A DNA stretch of 64,000 nucleotides from Ignavibacteria bacterium (GCA_020635205.1 JACKAE010000004.1:558001-622000), one strand, 5' to 3'; positions 43,331 through 52,602 are shown, numbered from the stretch's first letter. The notes: a model not told the origin generated them from the letters alone. Numbers and translations: made by a program.

Positions 43331-45394
43331 TCAAAGCAGAAGGAGTGCTACCAGTCCACCAACTCCAAATGCCAGCACCCAACTACCACCCCAGATGGTC
43401 ATTCCCTCCTTTACCCCACGCTCCTTGAGCATCACCATGAGTGAGGCAATACAGGGGACAAAGAGTGTGATCGTAACGAGTGCAACTACAATCTGCATTG
43501 GACTTAGATTCATGTCGTACAGACCAGCAGCACCGAAATCACGACGAACAAGACCCATCACAAATGCTGTAGCACTTTCTGCTGGAAGTTTTAACCACCC
43601 TTGCGTTAGTGGAGCTAAGAAATTTTGCCAGCTTTGAAGTAGGCCACTTACCAGAAGGAGCGAAACAGCAAGTGCTCCAACAAAAAACCAAGGGGTCGCC
43701 TCTTTCATAAAGTGGTAGGTACGCACCCACGTTTTCTGCATCACGTTTCGGAAACGAGGGATACGCATTGGAGGAAGATCCAGCAGAAGTGGCGAAGTCT
43801 CTCCCGGAAGAATTTTGTCCAGAATAGTTCCGATAGCAACGAAGACTGTAAAGATCACCGCAGCATAGATAAGGGTAGCCTTTAAGCCTGCCCCAGCTAA
43901 CAAGGCCGCAATCACAGCAAGTTGTGCCGAACATGGAATAGCAAATTGGAGAATCGAAGTGGCAATCCGCTTTTCTCTCTCGCTTCCGAGCAACCGCGTT
44001 GTAATTGTCGCCATCGTAACGCACCCAAACCCGAGAATCAGCGGAATAACCGCTCTACCATTTAGACCGAGACTTGTAAGTGAGCGATCAACCAACGTGG
44101 CAAGCCGCGGAAGATATCCAGAGTCTTCGAGCAAGGAAAGCGAGATGTAGAAGCCAATAACCAGTGGTAGCAACATGAAGAGCAAGTAGGTGACAGTCAT
44201 GGTGAAGACGCCAAACTCACCAAAGAGAATTACCATAAATGGATTGTGGTATTCGTAGGAGACAGAGTGATCGCCTCGATCACGGTATGCGAGCATTTCC
44301 TCTTCGAGCGTCGGATTGGAGTTAATTCCATCACTGAAGTCGAATGTCTTGCTCTCCAAGGTTATCTCTTCCCCACTACTATCTTCGCCTAAGAGATCAA
44401 CGGTAATTGCCACATCGCTGAAGGCAGAGACGTGATCTTTAACGTAGACTTCAAAATATTTGTTGCCGATAGTTCCCTCGGTAAAGTCGACCACATCACC
44501 AGCAATGAAGGTTCCAACAAACAAGTAGAGAGTGTAGAGAATGAGCACGAGGAATGGAATACCTGTCCAAGGATTGAGGGCAACACGCCCTATAGTCATA
44601 GAGAATGACCGTTTTTTCTCCTCGGCAGTCACAACCTTGTATAGCAGTTTGTTCAGGCGATTACGACGCTCAACGTAGATCAACTCGCGCATCTCACCCG
44701 GTTGCAATCCGTGCCGCTCGGCAACGACCTCATCCCCTTCTAAGACAAGAAGTGCTTCTTCTTGGGAGCCAACCCTGTTTAGGAGTTCGTGTGTGTGGCG
44801 GTGAAGTGTGGGATCGGACTTACCGACACAGGCTTTCGTGATAAAGGTCTCGAGTTGATCGAAGCCTTGCCGGTGAATTGCCGTTGTGGTGAGAATCGGG
44901 ACGCCGAGACGATCGGCAAGGGCTTGCTCATCGATATGCAAGCCTCGAGATTTTGCCTCATCCATCATATTCAGACAGACCACCACCTTCTTCCCCATAT
45001 CAATCAACTGCATTGTCAGGAAGAGATCGCGCTCCAGGTGAACGGCGTCGACAATGTTGAGGATAATATCCCCTTCGAGAATAATATCTCGTGCCACCCT
45101 CTCCTCATCGTTGAACGAACTAACACCGTAGATACCGGGTGTATCGTAGACTGCGTAGTTTCCATGTTCTCCTCTTGAGACTTCAACAGTGGTCCCGGGG
45201 AAGTTTGAGACATCAACGTAGAGTCCGGTAAGGTAGTTGAAGAAGACAGATTTGCCCACATTTGGGTTCCCCACAAGAACCAGTTTGATCTTGTCGGTCT
45301 CCAGAAACTTCGCCAAAGGGATGTCAACGTGGCGATGGTTACTGTGAGGGAGAGCCTCAGTTATATCGTCGGGCGTCAGATTGTTATCGGACAT
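43331..45394 (-). CDS. feoB: Ferrous iron transporter FeoB
   Basis: 687 residues. The N-terminal G domain has G1 GNPNVGKS (residues 42-49), FPGTTVE, G3 DTPGIYG and G4 NMMDEA, followed by a helical regulatory stretch. The membrane part contains the two gate-like repeats, with LLEDSGYLPRLATLVDR, LILGFGCVTMATITTR and FAIPCSAQLAVI. Between the first and second membrane helices is an extra soluble insert of about 70 acidic residues (VDLLGEDSSGEEITLESKT region). FeoB imports Fe2+ across the inner membrane using GTP. It follows feoA after 25 bases. Confidence 0.95.
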   Translation of the reverse strand: MSDNNLTPDDITEALPHSNHRHVDIPLAKFLETDKIKLVLVGNPNVGKSVFFNYLTGLYVDVSNFPGTTVEVSRGEHGNYAVYDTPGIYGVSSFNDEERVARDIILEGDIILNIVDAVHLERDLFLTMQLIDMGKKVVVCLNMMDEAKSRGLHIDEQALADRLGVPILTTTAIHRQGFDQLETFITKACVGKSDPTLHRHTHELLNRVGSQEEALLVLEGDEVVAERHGLQPGEMRELIYVERRNRLNKLLYKVVTAEEKKRSFSMTIGRVALNPWTGIPFLVLILYTLYLFVGTFIAGDVVDFTEGTIGNKYFEVYVKDHVSAFSDVAITVDLLGEDSSGEEITLESKTFDFSDGINSNPTLEEEMLAYRDRGDHSVSYEYHNPFMVILFGEFGVFTMTVTYLLFMLLPLVIGFYISLSLLEDSGYLPRLATLVDRSLTSLGLNGRAVIPLILGFGCVTMATITTRLLGSEREKRIATSILQFAIPCSAQLAVIAALLAGAGLKATLIYAAVIFTVFVAIGTILDKILPGETSPLLLDLPPMRIPRFRNVMQKTWVRTYHFMKEATPWFFVGALAVSLLLVSGLLQSWQNFLAPLTQGWLKLPAESATAFVMGLVRRDFGAAGLYDMNLSPMQIVVALVTITLFVPCIASLMVMLKERGVKEGMTIWGGSWVLAFGVGGLVALLLL

Positions 45395-45419
45395 TAGTCA
45401 ACTTCCTGCTCATCATCTA

Positions 45420-45671
45420 TTAATCGAATTCGACATCAATCTCTTTCGCTAAGTTCTTCCCAATTGCAATCTCTTGCCGATGTGCTTGCACTACAATCGT
45501 CCCTCCGGGAAGCCTCTCAATGCAGGTAAATCGCTCACCAACACTTAGCCCGATGCGAATACACTGCGATCGCAACTCTGGATTGGTTGGTAATCCTCGC
45601 ACCTCTCCACTCCACGATTTCCTCGCAGCAGAAAGCAGATTATCCAGTTGTCCGGCTGTTTTCTTTTTCAC
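45420..45671 (-). CDS. feoA: FeoA domain protein
   Basis: 83 residues with a GTG start. SH3-like FeoA core: RIGLSVGERFTCIERLPGGTIVVQAHRQEIAIGKNLAKEI, with the typical G-x-x-x-G-x-x-x-x-x-x-x-x-P-G-G spacing. FeoA is a small cytosolic protein that interacts with FeoB and supports iron uptake. It is first in the feoA-feoB-zinc-ribbon set. An inverted repeat 18 bases upstream of the start (45689-45711) is a good candidate for an iron-responsive operator. Confidence 0.9.
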   Translation of the reverse strand: MKKKTAGQLDNLLSAARKSWSGEVRGLPTNPELRSQCIRIGLSVGERFTCIERLPGGTIVVQAHRQEIAIGKNLAKEIDVEFD

Positions 45672-45688
45672 GTAGTAGAACTGATCGC

Positions 45689-45711
45689 TTATTCAGATTG
45701 AGTCTAAATAA
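45689..45711 (-). promoter_or_regulatory. Inverted repeat upstream of feoA, candidate metal-regulator operator
   Basis: TTATTCAGA (45689-45697), a five-base spacer TTGAG, then TCTAAATAA (45703-45711): an 8 of 9 match between arms. The size and AT-rich symmetry fit operators of the Fur/DtxR/MntR kind, and the position just before an iron-uptake gene supports it. No regulator gene is in the window. Confidence 0.5.
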
Positions 45712-46282
45712 AGAGAGGGAACTTACGAGAGAAGAATGAATTCAGCAAGGGAAAGAGGTGTGAGGAGGGGTAACGGGATATGGAAGAAACCTCAGGGACA
45801 AGTCAAGATGCCGCGACCTAATCGACAGTAATTCGATACAGGCTATCAACAGACAGGTTTGGCATTTCTGTCTGCTCCATACGATATGTGAGGAACCACT
45901 GACACGTTGTGTACCGGAAAAATAGGTAGAACTCCCCCCTTCATAGTACTGTATCTTCACTTCAACAATTGGAAGCAAGAAGAAGTTGTTTTGATGTTAG
46001 TTATCTCCCCTACTACAGTAACTGCTATCCTTATAAATCAAGTTCTTATTGAGTAAGCGAGCCTATAGCTATAACCATAGCACCAAAAAAAATGTAACGA
46101 AGCGAGAAGTTTTCCTTAGCTATGTGTCCTTTTATATACAGTTGATAACGAGGTGTCGTCTAATCTACCCTTAGAAGAAGTTAGGGAAACCGACTTTTTG
46201 AAAGGCTTTTGCCAAGGACGTACGTTTCACATTCACTATTAAAACAGTAGTGATTTCACTTTCCTACTCTAAATCAACCATT
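45712..46282. other. 571-base divergent intergenic region
   Basis: No gene seen. It separates the feo operon (minus) from the zinc-phospholipase-like T9SS cargo (plus). AT-rich in the middle, with a full promoter match for the plus-strand gene at 46195-46228. The feo side carries the inverted repeat described separately. Confidence 0.5.
46195..46228 (+). promoter_or_regulatory. Promoter of the PLC-like T9SS cargo gene (TTTTTG-N20-TACGTTTC)
   Basis: TTTTTG at 46195-46200, exactly 20 bases, then TACGTTTC at 46221-46228, one base off TAnnTTTG. Transcription would start near 46235, about 48 bases before the ATG at 46283. Confidence 0.5.
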
Positions 46283-48460
46283 ATGAAACACCTCTTCAAG
46301 TATCAGTACTTTGCATTCATTCTCATGCTGTTCACACTCTTCCCCGAACAGTCCAAGGCTCACAAGGAATGGGTACATCAATATATCCTGCACGAAGCCT
46401 ATAAACTCCTTAAAGTATACACAGGTTCTATCCCTGAGTATGAGACATATCTTGGCAGTTCCGACTATCTAAATGTTGAGAATCTCGACATAAGCCGTCA
46501 TCCATTTGATTTAACCCCAGCAATGACTGTTGGAGTATGGCTTGAAGATGTTGAGAACGTCATTCCCAATCTACCTACTGTATGGAATGCTTCGGACGGA
46601 CACTTTTGGGATGCTGACATATCTGACAATGCTGAGACAGATATGCCATGGTCAACAACGAACGTAGCAAACGCTTGGACAAAAGCCAGATACTACTGGC
46701 TTGGGACAAACCATGATCCTAACTTCGAGATGAGGATAAAAGGACCATTCTTTGTTGATATTCTTGTTGATGAGAACCGGTGGCGATCTGATATTAGCGT
46801 TGCACAGTATGAATCCTATGGCTCGTTCTTCGACATGTACTGTGATCGCCAGGTCTACATCAAAGCCTGGACAACAAGCTCAGGACGTAAAGTACCCTAT
46901 GCACGACCTGTACTAAAACGAATGTGGATGGACGAAGGACGCCAACGTTTCTACCATACTCTCGGTAGGCTTGCCCACCTTCTGGGTGATATGAGTGTAC
47001 CGGCTCACGTTCACGGCGACACTCATCCTTGTAAAGGCATTGTCCCTTTTCTTCAAGATCCCGACGGTGATCAGTATGAGCTTTGGTGTGGAGGGAACGA
47101 TCAAGGTGACTGCAACGAGCCACATCAAAGCCATCGTGCGCGCCAATACTGGAATGCTGAAACCGCTCGCGAACAAGGTGGGTTATTCTGGGAAGTCCTT
47201 GCTATGAGTGATGAGGAAGCTCTTCGATATCTCTACTATACTGTTAATCAAATTACCGATCACTTCCCGAGCTTCAACGTCGATGGCTATTCGCCAGGAG
47301 GTCAAGACAATTCTCTTCAGAACGGTTCTTATCCCTACCTCGAAGCTCGACTTGATGAGCTTGGCGCAGCACCGGACTTTATTGCAAATTCAGCCGAAGA
47401 GACAATTGGAGATGAAGCATTCAACCTTGCGATACGGGCAACAGCAACGTTGCTGTATATCACTGCTGTTAGAACAGGCTTAATAGAATGTTCCGATAAT
47501 CTAAAAATTCAAAACGAGAACATTTACGGTCTTTCGTCAACGGTAGTACCATACCAAGCATCGAATAGTATCACTGCTGGAGAAGATGTCTTTGGAACCC
47601 AAGTGGCACAAGGCCCAGTGATAATTCACCCCAATGCTAAGGTTAAATTTGAGGCTGGAAGCAAGATATGTCTTGAGAAAGGGTTTTCTGCACTGAGCGG
47701 AAGCACTGCTTCTTTCAGCATTGTACCGCAGCCTTGCAGTGCTGTTACCGAACATTGTTCACCTCTCGCCGCACCGATAAGCGAGATCAGTTCTAATGGG
47801 TTCGGCAAAGCTACACAAGTGCAGCTTGACACTGTTGTTTATCGTGATACTGTAACTACCCTCACTCTATCAGTTCCGCATGACTCAGTGATTTCTGGAT
47901 CGGCCAATGATACTTTAACCACTGGCTTTTACTTCACTGAATTCACCAACTTTCACCCCTATGATGGTGACACAGCCTCTGTTCAGGACACAAATTACAT
48001 TCGATACTTTAGGGGAAGAGAATTCCAAGCAGACACTGTAGTCTTAGGTCTCGGCAACGATTCAGCTCTTACAGACTCCGTCCTACAAATCATCACGCAC
48101 CGCTCAATTGTCATGCTTGACACGGAAGGGAATGCCATTATTATTAACGATACATGCTGTGGTGGCGGTGGGTTAAAACGTGCAGAAAACGTTGAAAAAG
48201 TGATCTCCATTGCAGTTCATCCGAACCCATTTGTTGGCATGACCACTATTCAGTACAGCATTAATATTCCCAGCCACGTTAGCATCCACATTTATAACAA
48301 TGCCGGAAAAATCGTAAGAACCCTTCAACAAGAAGAGGATGTTACTGCCGGCACTCACAAATTTGATTTTAGATCTGCAGATATTCCTGCGGGATACTAC
48401 ACATTAGTAATTCGTTCAGGAAAAACGGTTACAAGCAAAGAATTATTCATTGAAAAATAA
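46283..48460 (+). CDS. Zinc-dependent phospholipase C-like secreted protein with T9SS sorting domain
   Basis: 725 residues from the ATG at 46283 (MKHLFKYQYFAFILMLF); the earlier start adds 11 unlike residues. Signal peptide about 1-25. The H-rich sequence AHLLGDMSVPAHVHGD (about 230-246) has the H-x3-D-x5-H spacing of the zinc site in phospholipase C/S1-P1 nuclease-type enzymes, with HKEWVHQYIL near the N-terminus as another possible ligand. A short beta module (VIIHPNAKVKFEAGSKICLEKGF) common in Bacteroidota secreted proteins precedes the C-terminal Por sorting domain (VHPNPFVGMTTIQYSI ... YNNAGKIV ... PAGYYTLVI). Enzyme class is tentative; secretion by T9SS is better supported. Confidence 0.72.
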   Translation: MKHLFKYQYFAFILMLFTLFPEQSKAHKEWVHQYILHEAYKLLKVYTGSIPEYETYLGSSDYLNVENLDISRHPFDLTPAMTVGVWLEDVENVIPNLPTVWNASDGHFWDADISDNAETDMPWSTTNVANAWTKARYYWLGTNHDPNFEMRIKGPFFVDILVDENRWRSDISVAQYESYGSFFDMYCDRQVYIKAWTTSSGRKVPYARPVLKRMWMDEGRQRFYHTLGRLAHLLGDMSVPAHVHGDTHPCKGIVPFLQDPDGDQYELWCGGNDQGDCNEPHQSHRARQYWNAETAREQGGLFWEVLAMSDEEALRYLYYTVNQITDHFPSFNVDGYSPGGQDNSLQNGSYPYLEARLDELGAAPDFIANSAEETIGDEAFNLAIRATATLLYITAVRTGLIECSDNLKIQNENIYGLSSTVVPYQASNSITAGEDVFGTQVAQGPVIIHPNAKVKFEAGSKICLEKGFSALSGSTASFSIVPQPCSAVTEHCSPLAAPISEISSNGFGKATQVQLDTVVYRDTVTTLTLSVPHDSVISGSANDTLTTGFYFTEFTNFHPYDGDTASVQDTNYIRYFRGREFQADTVVLGLGNDSALTDSVLQIITHRSIVMLDTEGNAIIINDTCCGGGGLKRAENVEKVISIAVHPNPFVGMTTIQYSINIPSHVSIHIYNNAGKIVRTLQQEEDVTAGTHKFDFRSADIPAGYYTLVIRSGKTVTSKELFIEK

Positions 48461-48564
48461 GTACAGAAATTTATATCACATCTATTTGAATGTTAGTGTA
48501 CAGAACACATTCACATTCAAATAGAACTCACAATACTACTCACCATCATTCTTTCGAGGTCACT

Positions 48565-50532
48565 ATGAACATCAACCGCATCCTCCTCACTCTTTCACTG
48601 TTCTTGATTGGTGTAGCAGCATTACCTGCTCAACCATACGACCAATTGCCTGCACCGGGCGACACCCCACCACCGCCAATGCCTGTAATAACTCCTCCCG
48701 CCCTGAATTTTGGATTCAGCCTCCTCTCGCCAACACCGACTCTCTGGTTGTGGGGAGGGTATGATGGAACCCCTCCTCAACAAGGAGGACCATTAAAATT
48801 CATTCAACCGAGCGTTGGTCTGGAACTGTATAACGTAAATAGAGCCTCGCTTGGCCGAACCGAATGGGGCATTGCTGAATTACCTATGCAATTTTCGAGT
48901 TTTGCCGACCCACAGGATGCTGTCCTAATGGCAGAAGAAGGTGAAGACTTGATATTTACTGTTCGGCATAACTTCTTAAACTTCCCATGCGGACACGCTG
49001 GGAACGATCCACTGGCTCACCCAACGAGCCACGGTTCAATTCGCTTTGGCACACGCCATCACGTCTGCTTGCCACCTGATCCTAACAATCCGAATCTACC
49101 AGATTATAATTCGCCTGACTATCAGCTCTTCCAGCACGACCTCGAGCGACTAACAATACAAAGCAATGGCATGGTTGGTATTCACGTTCCAGAGCCGCAA
49201 CGGGTACTTCACGTTAGTAATCGATGGGGACATGAGGCAGCAATTCGCATAAGCAACGATCAGTATTCTGACCCATACGATCACCTCAATCAGCACGTGG
49301 CCACACTTGGCATTGCTGAGCTGGCAGTTCCCTCTGCAGGTGGTCTATTTTCTACCATTGCAGACGCGAACGACTTCGTAATACGAACTGCTGGTGGGGC
49401 AGGCAATCCTGCATCAGACATTATCCTGACTGCCCACAATGCTGGATCATCTCTTCGATTCGCAACAGCTAAAGCCCAATCGGTGGAAGAAGAACGGTTA
49501 ACCGTTCAGAACGGAGGTGACGTGACAATTGGTGGCAGTGTTGGCATTGGTTTCCAGCCAAATCAATCCCTTCTCAGTGACCCCGTAAACTGGCAACAAC
49601 AACGCAAGCTGGATGTTCGGGGTGGCCAAGTTGGGGTTACTCCTCTGGCAGACGAGGCTGGAGTATTCACAATTATGCCCTCACAGGACGGTAGTTGGTG
49701 GAATATGGCCAACATTATGAATGGTGGAATGCTTGCCTTTATGGCAGGAGATATGTTAAAGAACGTCCCGAATGAAGTAGATATTAATGGGAACATTGAC
49801 CCTGTTCAGGTTCGCACTCAATGGGCTTCAGCCCCAATGGTTATTTCAAGCAACGGAGTGGTGGGAATGGGAACAGTTGATCCTGATCCATATTCTGCAC
49901 TGCATGTCCACAATAAGCCAGTTCGCCTTTCAAAAACTGGCACAGATGCCAATCTTCAAATAGCAATTGCAGGGAACAACGGCGATTATTCAGCCAATTC
50001 AACCCCGGGCGATATCATCATGAGAACAACCGGAGGGACGACAACTGAAGATTTAATCATTGCTTCAAGCAATAATGGTGCATCATTGAAATTCGCCACA
50101 AGCAGTGCAAGTGGAGGAGACAATAACGTGAGAATGACAATTTTTGAGAACGGCAATGTAGGAATTGGCCTTGCCGAAGGAACCTCTGCACCATATGCAC
50201 GTTTGGCAGTAAAGGGTACGATTTGTGCCGAGGAAGTAAAAGTTCTCCTTACCAGTACTGATGATGCAGCCTGTTGGGATTGGCCAGACTACGTGTTCGA
50301 TGAGTCATATGAGCTAATGCCATTGGAAGAACTTGAGGCGTGGGTAAAAACGCGCCGTCATCTTCCCAACGTTCCATCACAGCTTGACGTCGAGAAAAAT
50401 GGTATTGGCGTAGGTGAGATGCAAGCGCAGCTTCTACGCAAAGTTGAAGAGTTAACCCTCTATGTTATTGAGCAGAATAAGCGAATTGCTGACCTTGAAG
50501 CTGAAGTAAAAGCAGCCCAACAACAGAATTAA
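48565..50532 (+). CDS. Secreted fibre-like protein with a conserved chaperone-like C-terminal tail
   Basis: 655 residues from the ATG at 48565, which follows GAGG; signal peptide about 1-22 (GVAALPAQ). The body has repeats built on GNVGIG/SVGIGFQP-type turns and DLIIASSNNGASLKFATSS, typical of fibre-like Bacteroidota proteins. The C-terminus reads YELMPLEELEAWVKTRRHLPNVPS, GEMQAQLLRKVEELTLYVIEQ and a terminal coiled coil (NKRIADLEAEVKAAQQQN), a very common ending in this phylum, thought to be an assembly or intramolecular-chaperone-like module. No T9SS domain. Same strand as, and between, two T9SS cargo genes. Confidence 0.75.
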   Translation: MNINRILLTLSLFLIGVAALPAQPYDQLPAPGDTPPPPMPVITPPALNFGFSLLSPTPTLWLWGGYDGTPPQQGGPLKFIQPSVGLELYNVNRASLGRTEWGIAELPMQFSSFADPQDAVLMAEEGEDLIFTVRHNFLNFPCGHAGNDPLAHPTSHGSIRFGTRHHVCLPPDPNNPNLPDYNSPDYQLFQHDLERLTIQSNGMVGIHVPEPQRVLHVSNRWGHEAAIRISNDQYSDPYDHLNQHVATLGIAELAVPSAGGLFSTIADANDFVIRTAGGAGNPASDIILTAHNAGSSLRFATAKAQSVEEERLTVQNGGDVTIGGSVGIGFQPNQSLLSDPVNWQQQRKLDVRGGQVGVTPLADEAGVFTIMPSQDGSWWNMANIMNGGMLAFMAGDMLKNVPNEVDINGNIDPVQVRTQWASAPMVISSNGVVGMGTVDPDPYSALHVHNKPVRLSKTGTDANLQIAIAGNNGDYSANSTPGDIIMRTTGGTTTEDLIIASSNNGASLKFATSSASGGDNNVRMTIFENGNVGIGLAEGTSAPYARLAVKGTICAEEVKVLLTSTDDAACWDWPDYVFDESYELMPLEELEAWVKTRRHLPNVPSQLDVEKNGIGVGEMQAQLLRKVEELTLYVIEQNKRIADLEAEVKAAQQQN

Positions 50533-50678
50533 AAAGTCAAAGTGTCTTAAAACGATGGAAGAGGATACCTTGGGGCTGATTTTTTTCAGATAATAGAGGG
50601 TATTCTTGCCCATAGATTCATAATACTAATTCAGCAAAAAACACATGAATTTAGAAAAAATCAATATCATATATCACC

Positions 50679-52016
50679 ATGAAACTACCAATATTATTTA
50701 TTCTCTTCTTTTCTTTTGTGGGTAGTGCTTTTAGTCAGAGTATACGCAAGAATTATACTGAAATGACACAATCAGAGAAAGATGAGTTAGTAGCTGCATT
50801 TGACGAACTTCGTGACGGTCCAGATTTGATTAATGACTTAGCATCATACCATAACAACAATTTCCAAGCAATTCACTTCAACAATACTGGTTATCCACGA
50901 TCTTGGTCTAATCCAAACAATGATGTCTTTTTCGCATGGCATCGAAGACAAATTTTTGAGTTAGAACAAGCTATGCAGGATATCAATCCGAATCTGAGCA
51001 TTCCATTCTGGGATTGGACTGTTGACAATTCTACATCTTCGGCTCTGTGGGATAACGATTTTCTCGGGCAATTCAATAGTGCGTGGAGTTTAGGGCGAAG
51101 TCTTGGATCCACAGGTTCACTGCCAAGCTCTACTAACGTTGCCACAGTGCAGTCGATAACTAATTGGCAGTCCTACGTCGCTTCAGTTGAGAACGGGATT
51201 GTTCATAGTGGTGGACATATCTGGGTGAATGGAATAATGGCAGCCGGAAATTCTCCGTTAGATCCAGTTTTTTACCTCCACCATGGTATGCTCGACAAGC
51301 TATGGCAAGATTGGGAAGAAGCCAATCAAGCATCTACTTTCGTAAAAACTTCTATGCCCCGCTATGATGGCACATACTCTTTCAATGGCACAACTCTCCC
51401 TTCAGTAAATCCCAATGATATAGTTGATGCAAAATCTTTGGGAGTCTTTTTTGCTGAGAATGGGTTAGCAGAGTTAGAAGATTACACAGTCAGCAATACC
51501 TATAACACGGTCGAAAACTTTTATTATCAGTATACAATCGAAGCTGGGAATGACTTCATCATTCCTTCTGGTAAGAAGTGCAAGTTTGAATCCGTTAACA
51601 TTATTGCCTTGAATCCCGGATTTACCTCAAGCTCAGGATCAGAGTTCACAGCCAAGATTGACTCGGACAATGACATTACAACGGCTGCAAAACCTGGCGT
51701 TGTGGCCGTACGAGATCGACCAGCACCTGAGCCTTCATTCCCTTATTTTCCAGAGTTGATGAGTGAATCTCCATCGATTGTGACGGCCTTCCCTAATCCT
51801 TTTAACGAGAAGATTCACCTAAACTTAGGGGAAAAACCAGTAAGTGGACAGATCACTATATTCGATGTAAGTGGCCGCGTCGTCTACGAAAAGAAATTCT
51901 CTGATGCTTCTCTTCAAGAGATTACTGATCTCGCAATACTTGAGCCAGGTCTGTATGTTTTAAAAGTATATCGTGAAAATGAAGCGACAGAATATATCAA
52001 GATCATGAAACAATAA
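50679..52016 (+). CDS. Tyrosinase family copper oxidase with T9SS sorting domain
   Basis: 445 residues, signal peptide 1-19 (VGSAFSQS). Type 3 copper site: CuA candidates H58/H66 and H88 in FFAWHRRQIFELEQ; CuB H176 and H180 in VHSGGHIW and H202 in DPVFYLHHGMLDKLW. The conserved FWDW and NSPLDPVF motifs are present. Tyrosinases oxidise phenols to o-quinones. The C-terminal 80 residues (AFPNPFNEKIHLNL ... FDVSGRVVYEK ... EPGLYVLKVY) form a Por sorting domain, so the enzyme should be exported across the outer membrane. There is no separate caddie-type copper chaperone gene nearby. Followed by a very strong terminator. Melanin-like pigment or protein cross-linking are possible roles, not shown. 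Confidence 0.88.
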   Translation: MKLPILFILFFSFVGSAFSQSIRKNYTEMTQSEKDELVAAFDELRDGPDLINDLASYHNNNFQAIHFNNTGYPRSWSNPNNDVFFAWHRRQIFELEQAMQDINPNLSIPFWDWTVDNSTSSALWDNDFLGQFNSAWSLGRSLGSTGSLPSSTNVATVQSITNWQSYVASVENGIVHSGGHIWVNGIMAAGNSPLDPVFYLHHGMLDKLWQDWEEANQASTFVKTSMPRYDGTYSFNGTTLPSVNPNDIVDAKSLGVFFAENGLAELEDYTVSNTYNTVENFYYQYTIEAGNDFIIPSGKKCKFESVNIIALNPGFTSSSGSEFTAKIDSDNDITTAAKPGVVAVRDRPAPEPSFPYFPELMSESPSIVTAFPNPFNEKIHLNLGEKPVSGQITIFDVSGRVVYEKKFSDASLQEITDLAILEPGLYVLKVYRENEATEYIKIMKQ

Positions 52017-52034
52017 AGTGAATTCAATTCGATT

Positions 52035-52079
52035 AAAAAGTAGAGCCGTTCTCGATGGTCGAGAACGGCTCTACTTTTT
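52035..52079. terminator. Bidirectional terminator between tyrosinase and atpC genes
   Basis: Perfect 21-bp stem with a three-base TGG loop; the arms run from 52035 to 52055 and 52059 to 52079 and begin/end with A and T runs, so it can stop transcription from both converging genes. Confidence 0.93.
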
Positions 52080-52103
52080 ACGGAATTAACTTTGCTTGAA
52101 CCT

Positions 52104-52523
52104 TTACAACCGTGCCACTACCTTTAACCGATTCTCGGCGCGAGCTAACGCAGCTTCAGCACGAGTGCGATTAATATCTGAGCCGGGATTTATACGAACT
52201 TCTTTGATTCGTTCTTCAGCTCGCGCCTTGGCACTCATAGCGCGATCACGATTGATTTCCTGAGCAGGCTCGATTGTCTCGGAGAGAACTGTCACCTCGT
52301 TCAAGCGAACTTCAGCAAAGCCTCCCGATGAAGCAAAGACTTGCTCTTTACCATGTTCATCGGTAAGGCGAAGCTCCCCTACCTCAAGCTCTGTTAACAG
52401 CGGAGCGTGGTTGATGAGAACCTGAAACGTTCCCTGTCTTCCGGGAAGCGTGACAATTTCTACGTCACCTTGCCAAGCGACACCTTCCGGTGTTCGAATA
52501 TCAAGTTGAAAGGTCTTTGCCAT
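52104..52523 (-). CDS. atpC: ATP synthase F1 epsilon subunit
   Basis: 139 residues. The N-terminal beta-sandwich has FQLDIRTPEGVAWQGDVEIVTLPGRQGTFQVLINHAPLLTEL (only partly quoted motifs: RTPEG, LPGRQG, HAPLLT), followed by two C-terminal helices (residues about 90-139, rich in Ala, Arg and Glu). It couples the F1 rotor to the membrane part and can inhibit ATP hydrolysis. It follows atpD after 131 bases instead of being immediately adjacent; that gap holds a TTTTGAATT-type repeat. Confidence 0.92.
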   Translation of the reverse strand: MAKTFQLDIRTPEGVAWQGDVEIVTLPGRQGTFQVLINHAPLLTELEVGELRLTDEHGKEQVFASSGGFAEVRLNEVTVLSETIEPAQEINRDRAMSAKARAEERIKEVRINPGSDINRTRAEAALARAENRLKVVARL

Positions 52524-52602
52524 TTTCAGCTATAAGCCGTGAGCTGTCGGTGTTGGTGAGGCCGTCCTTTGGCGTCCCCCCACCCAATCACGTCTCTCGT
52601 CG

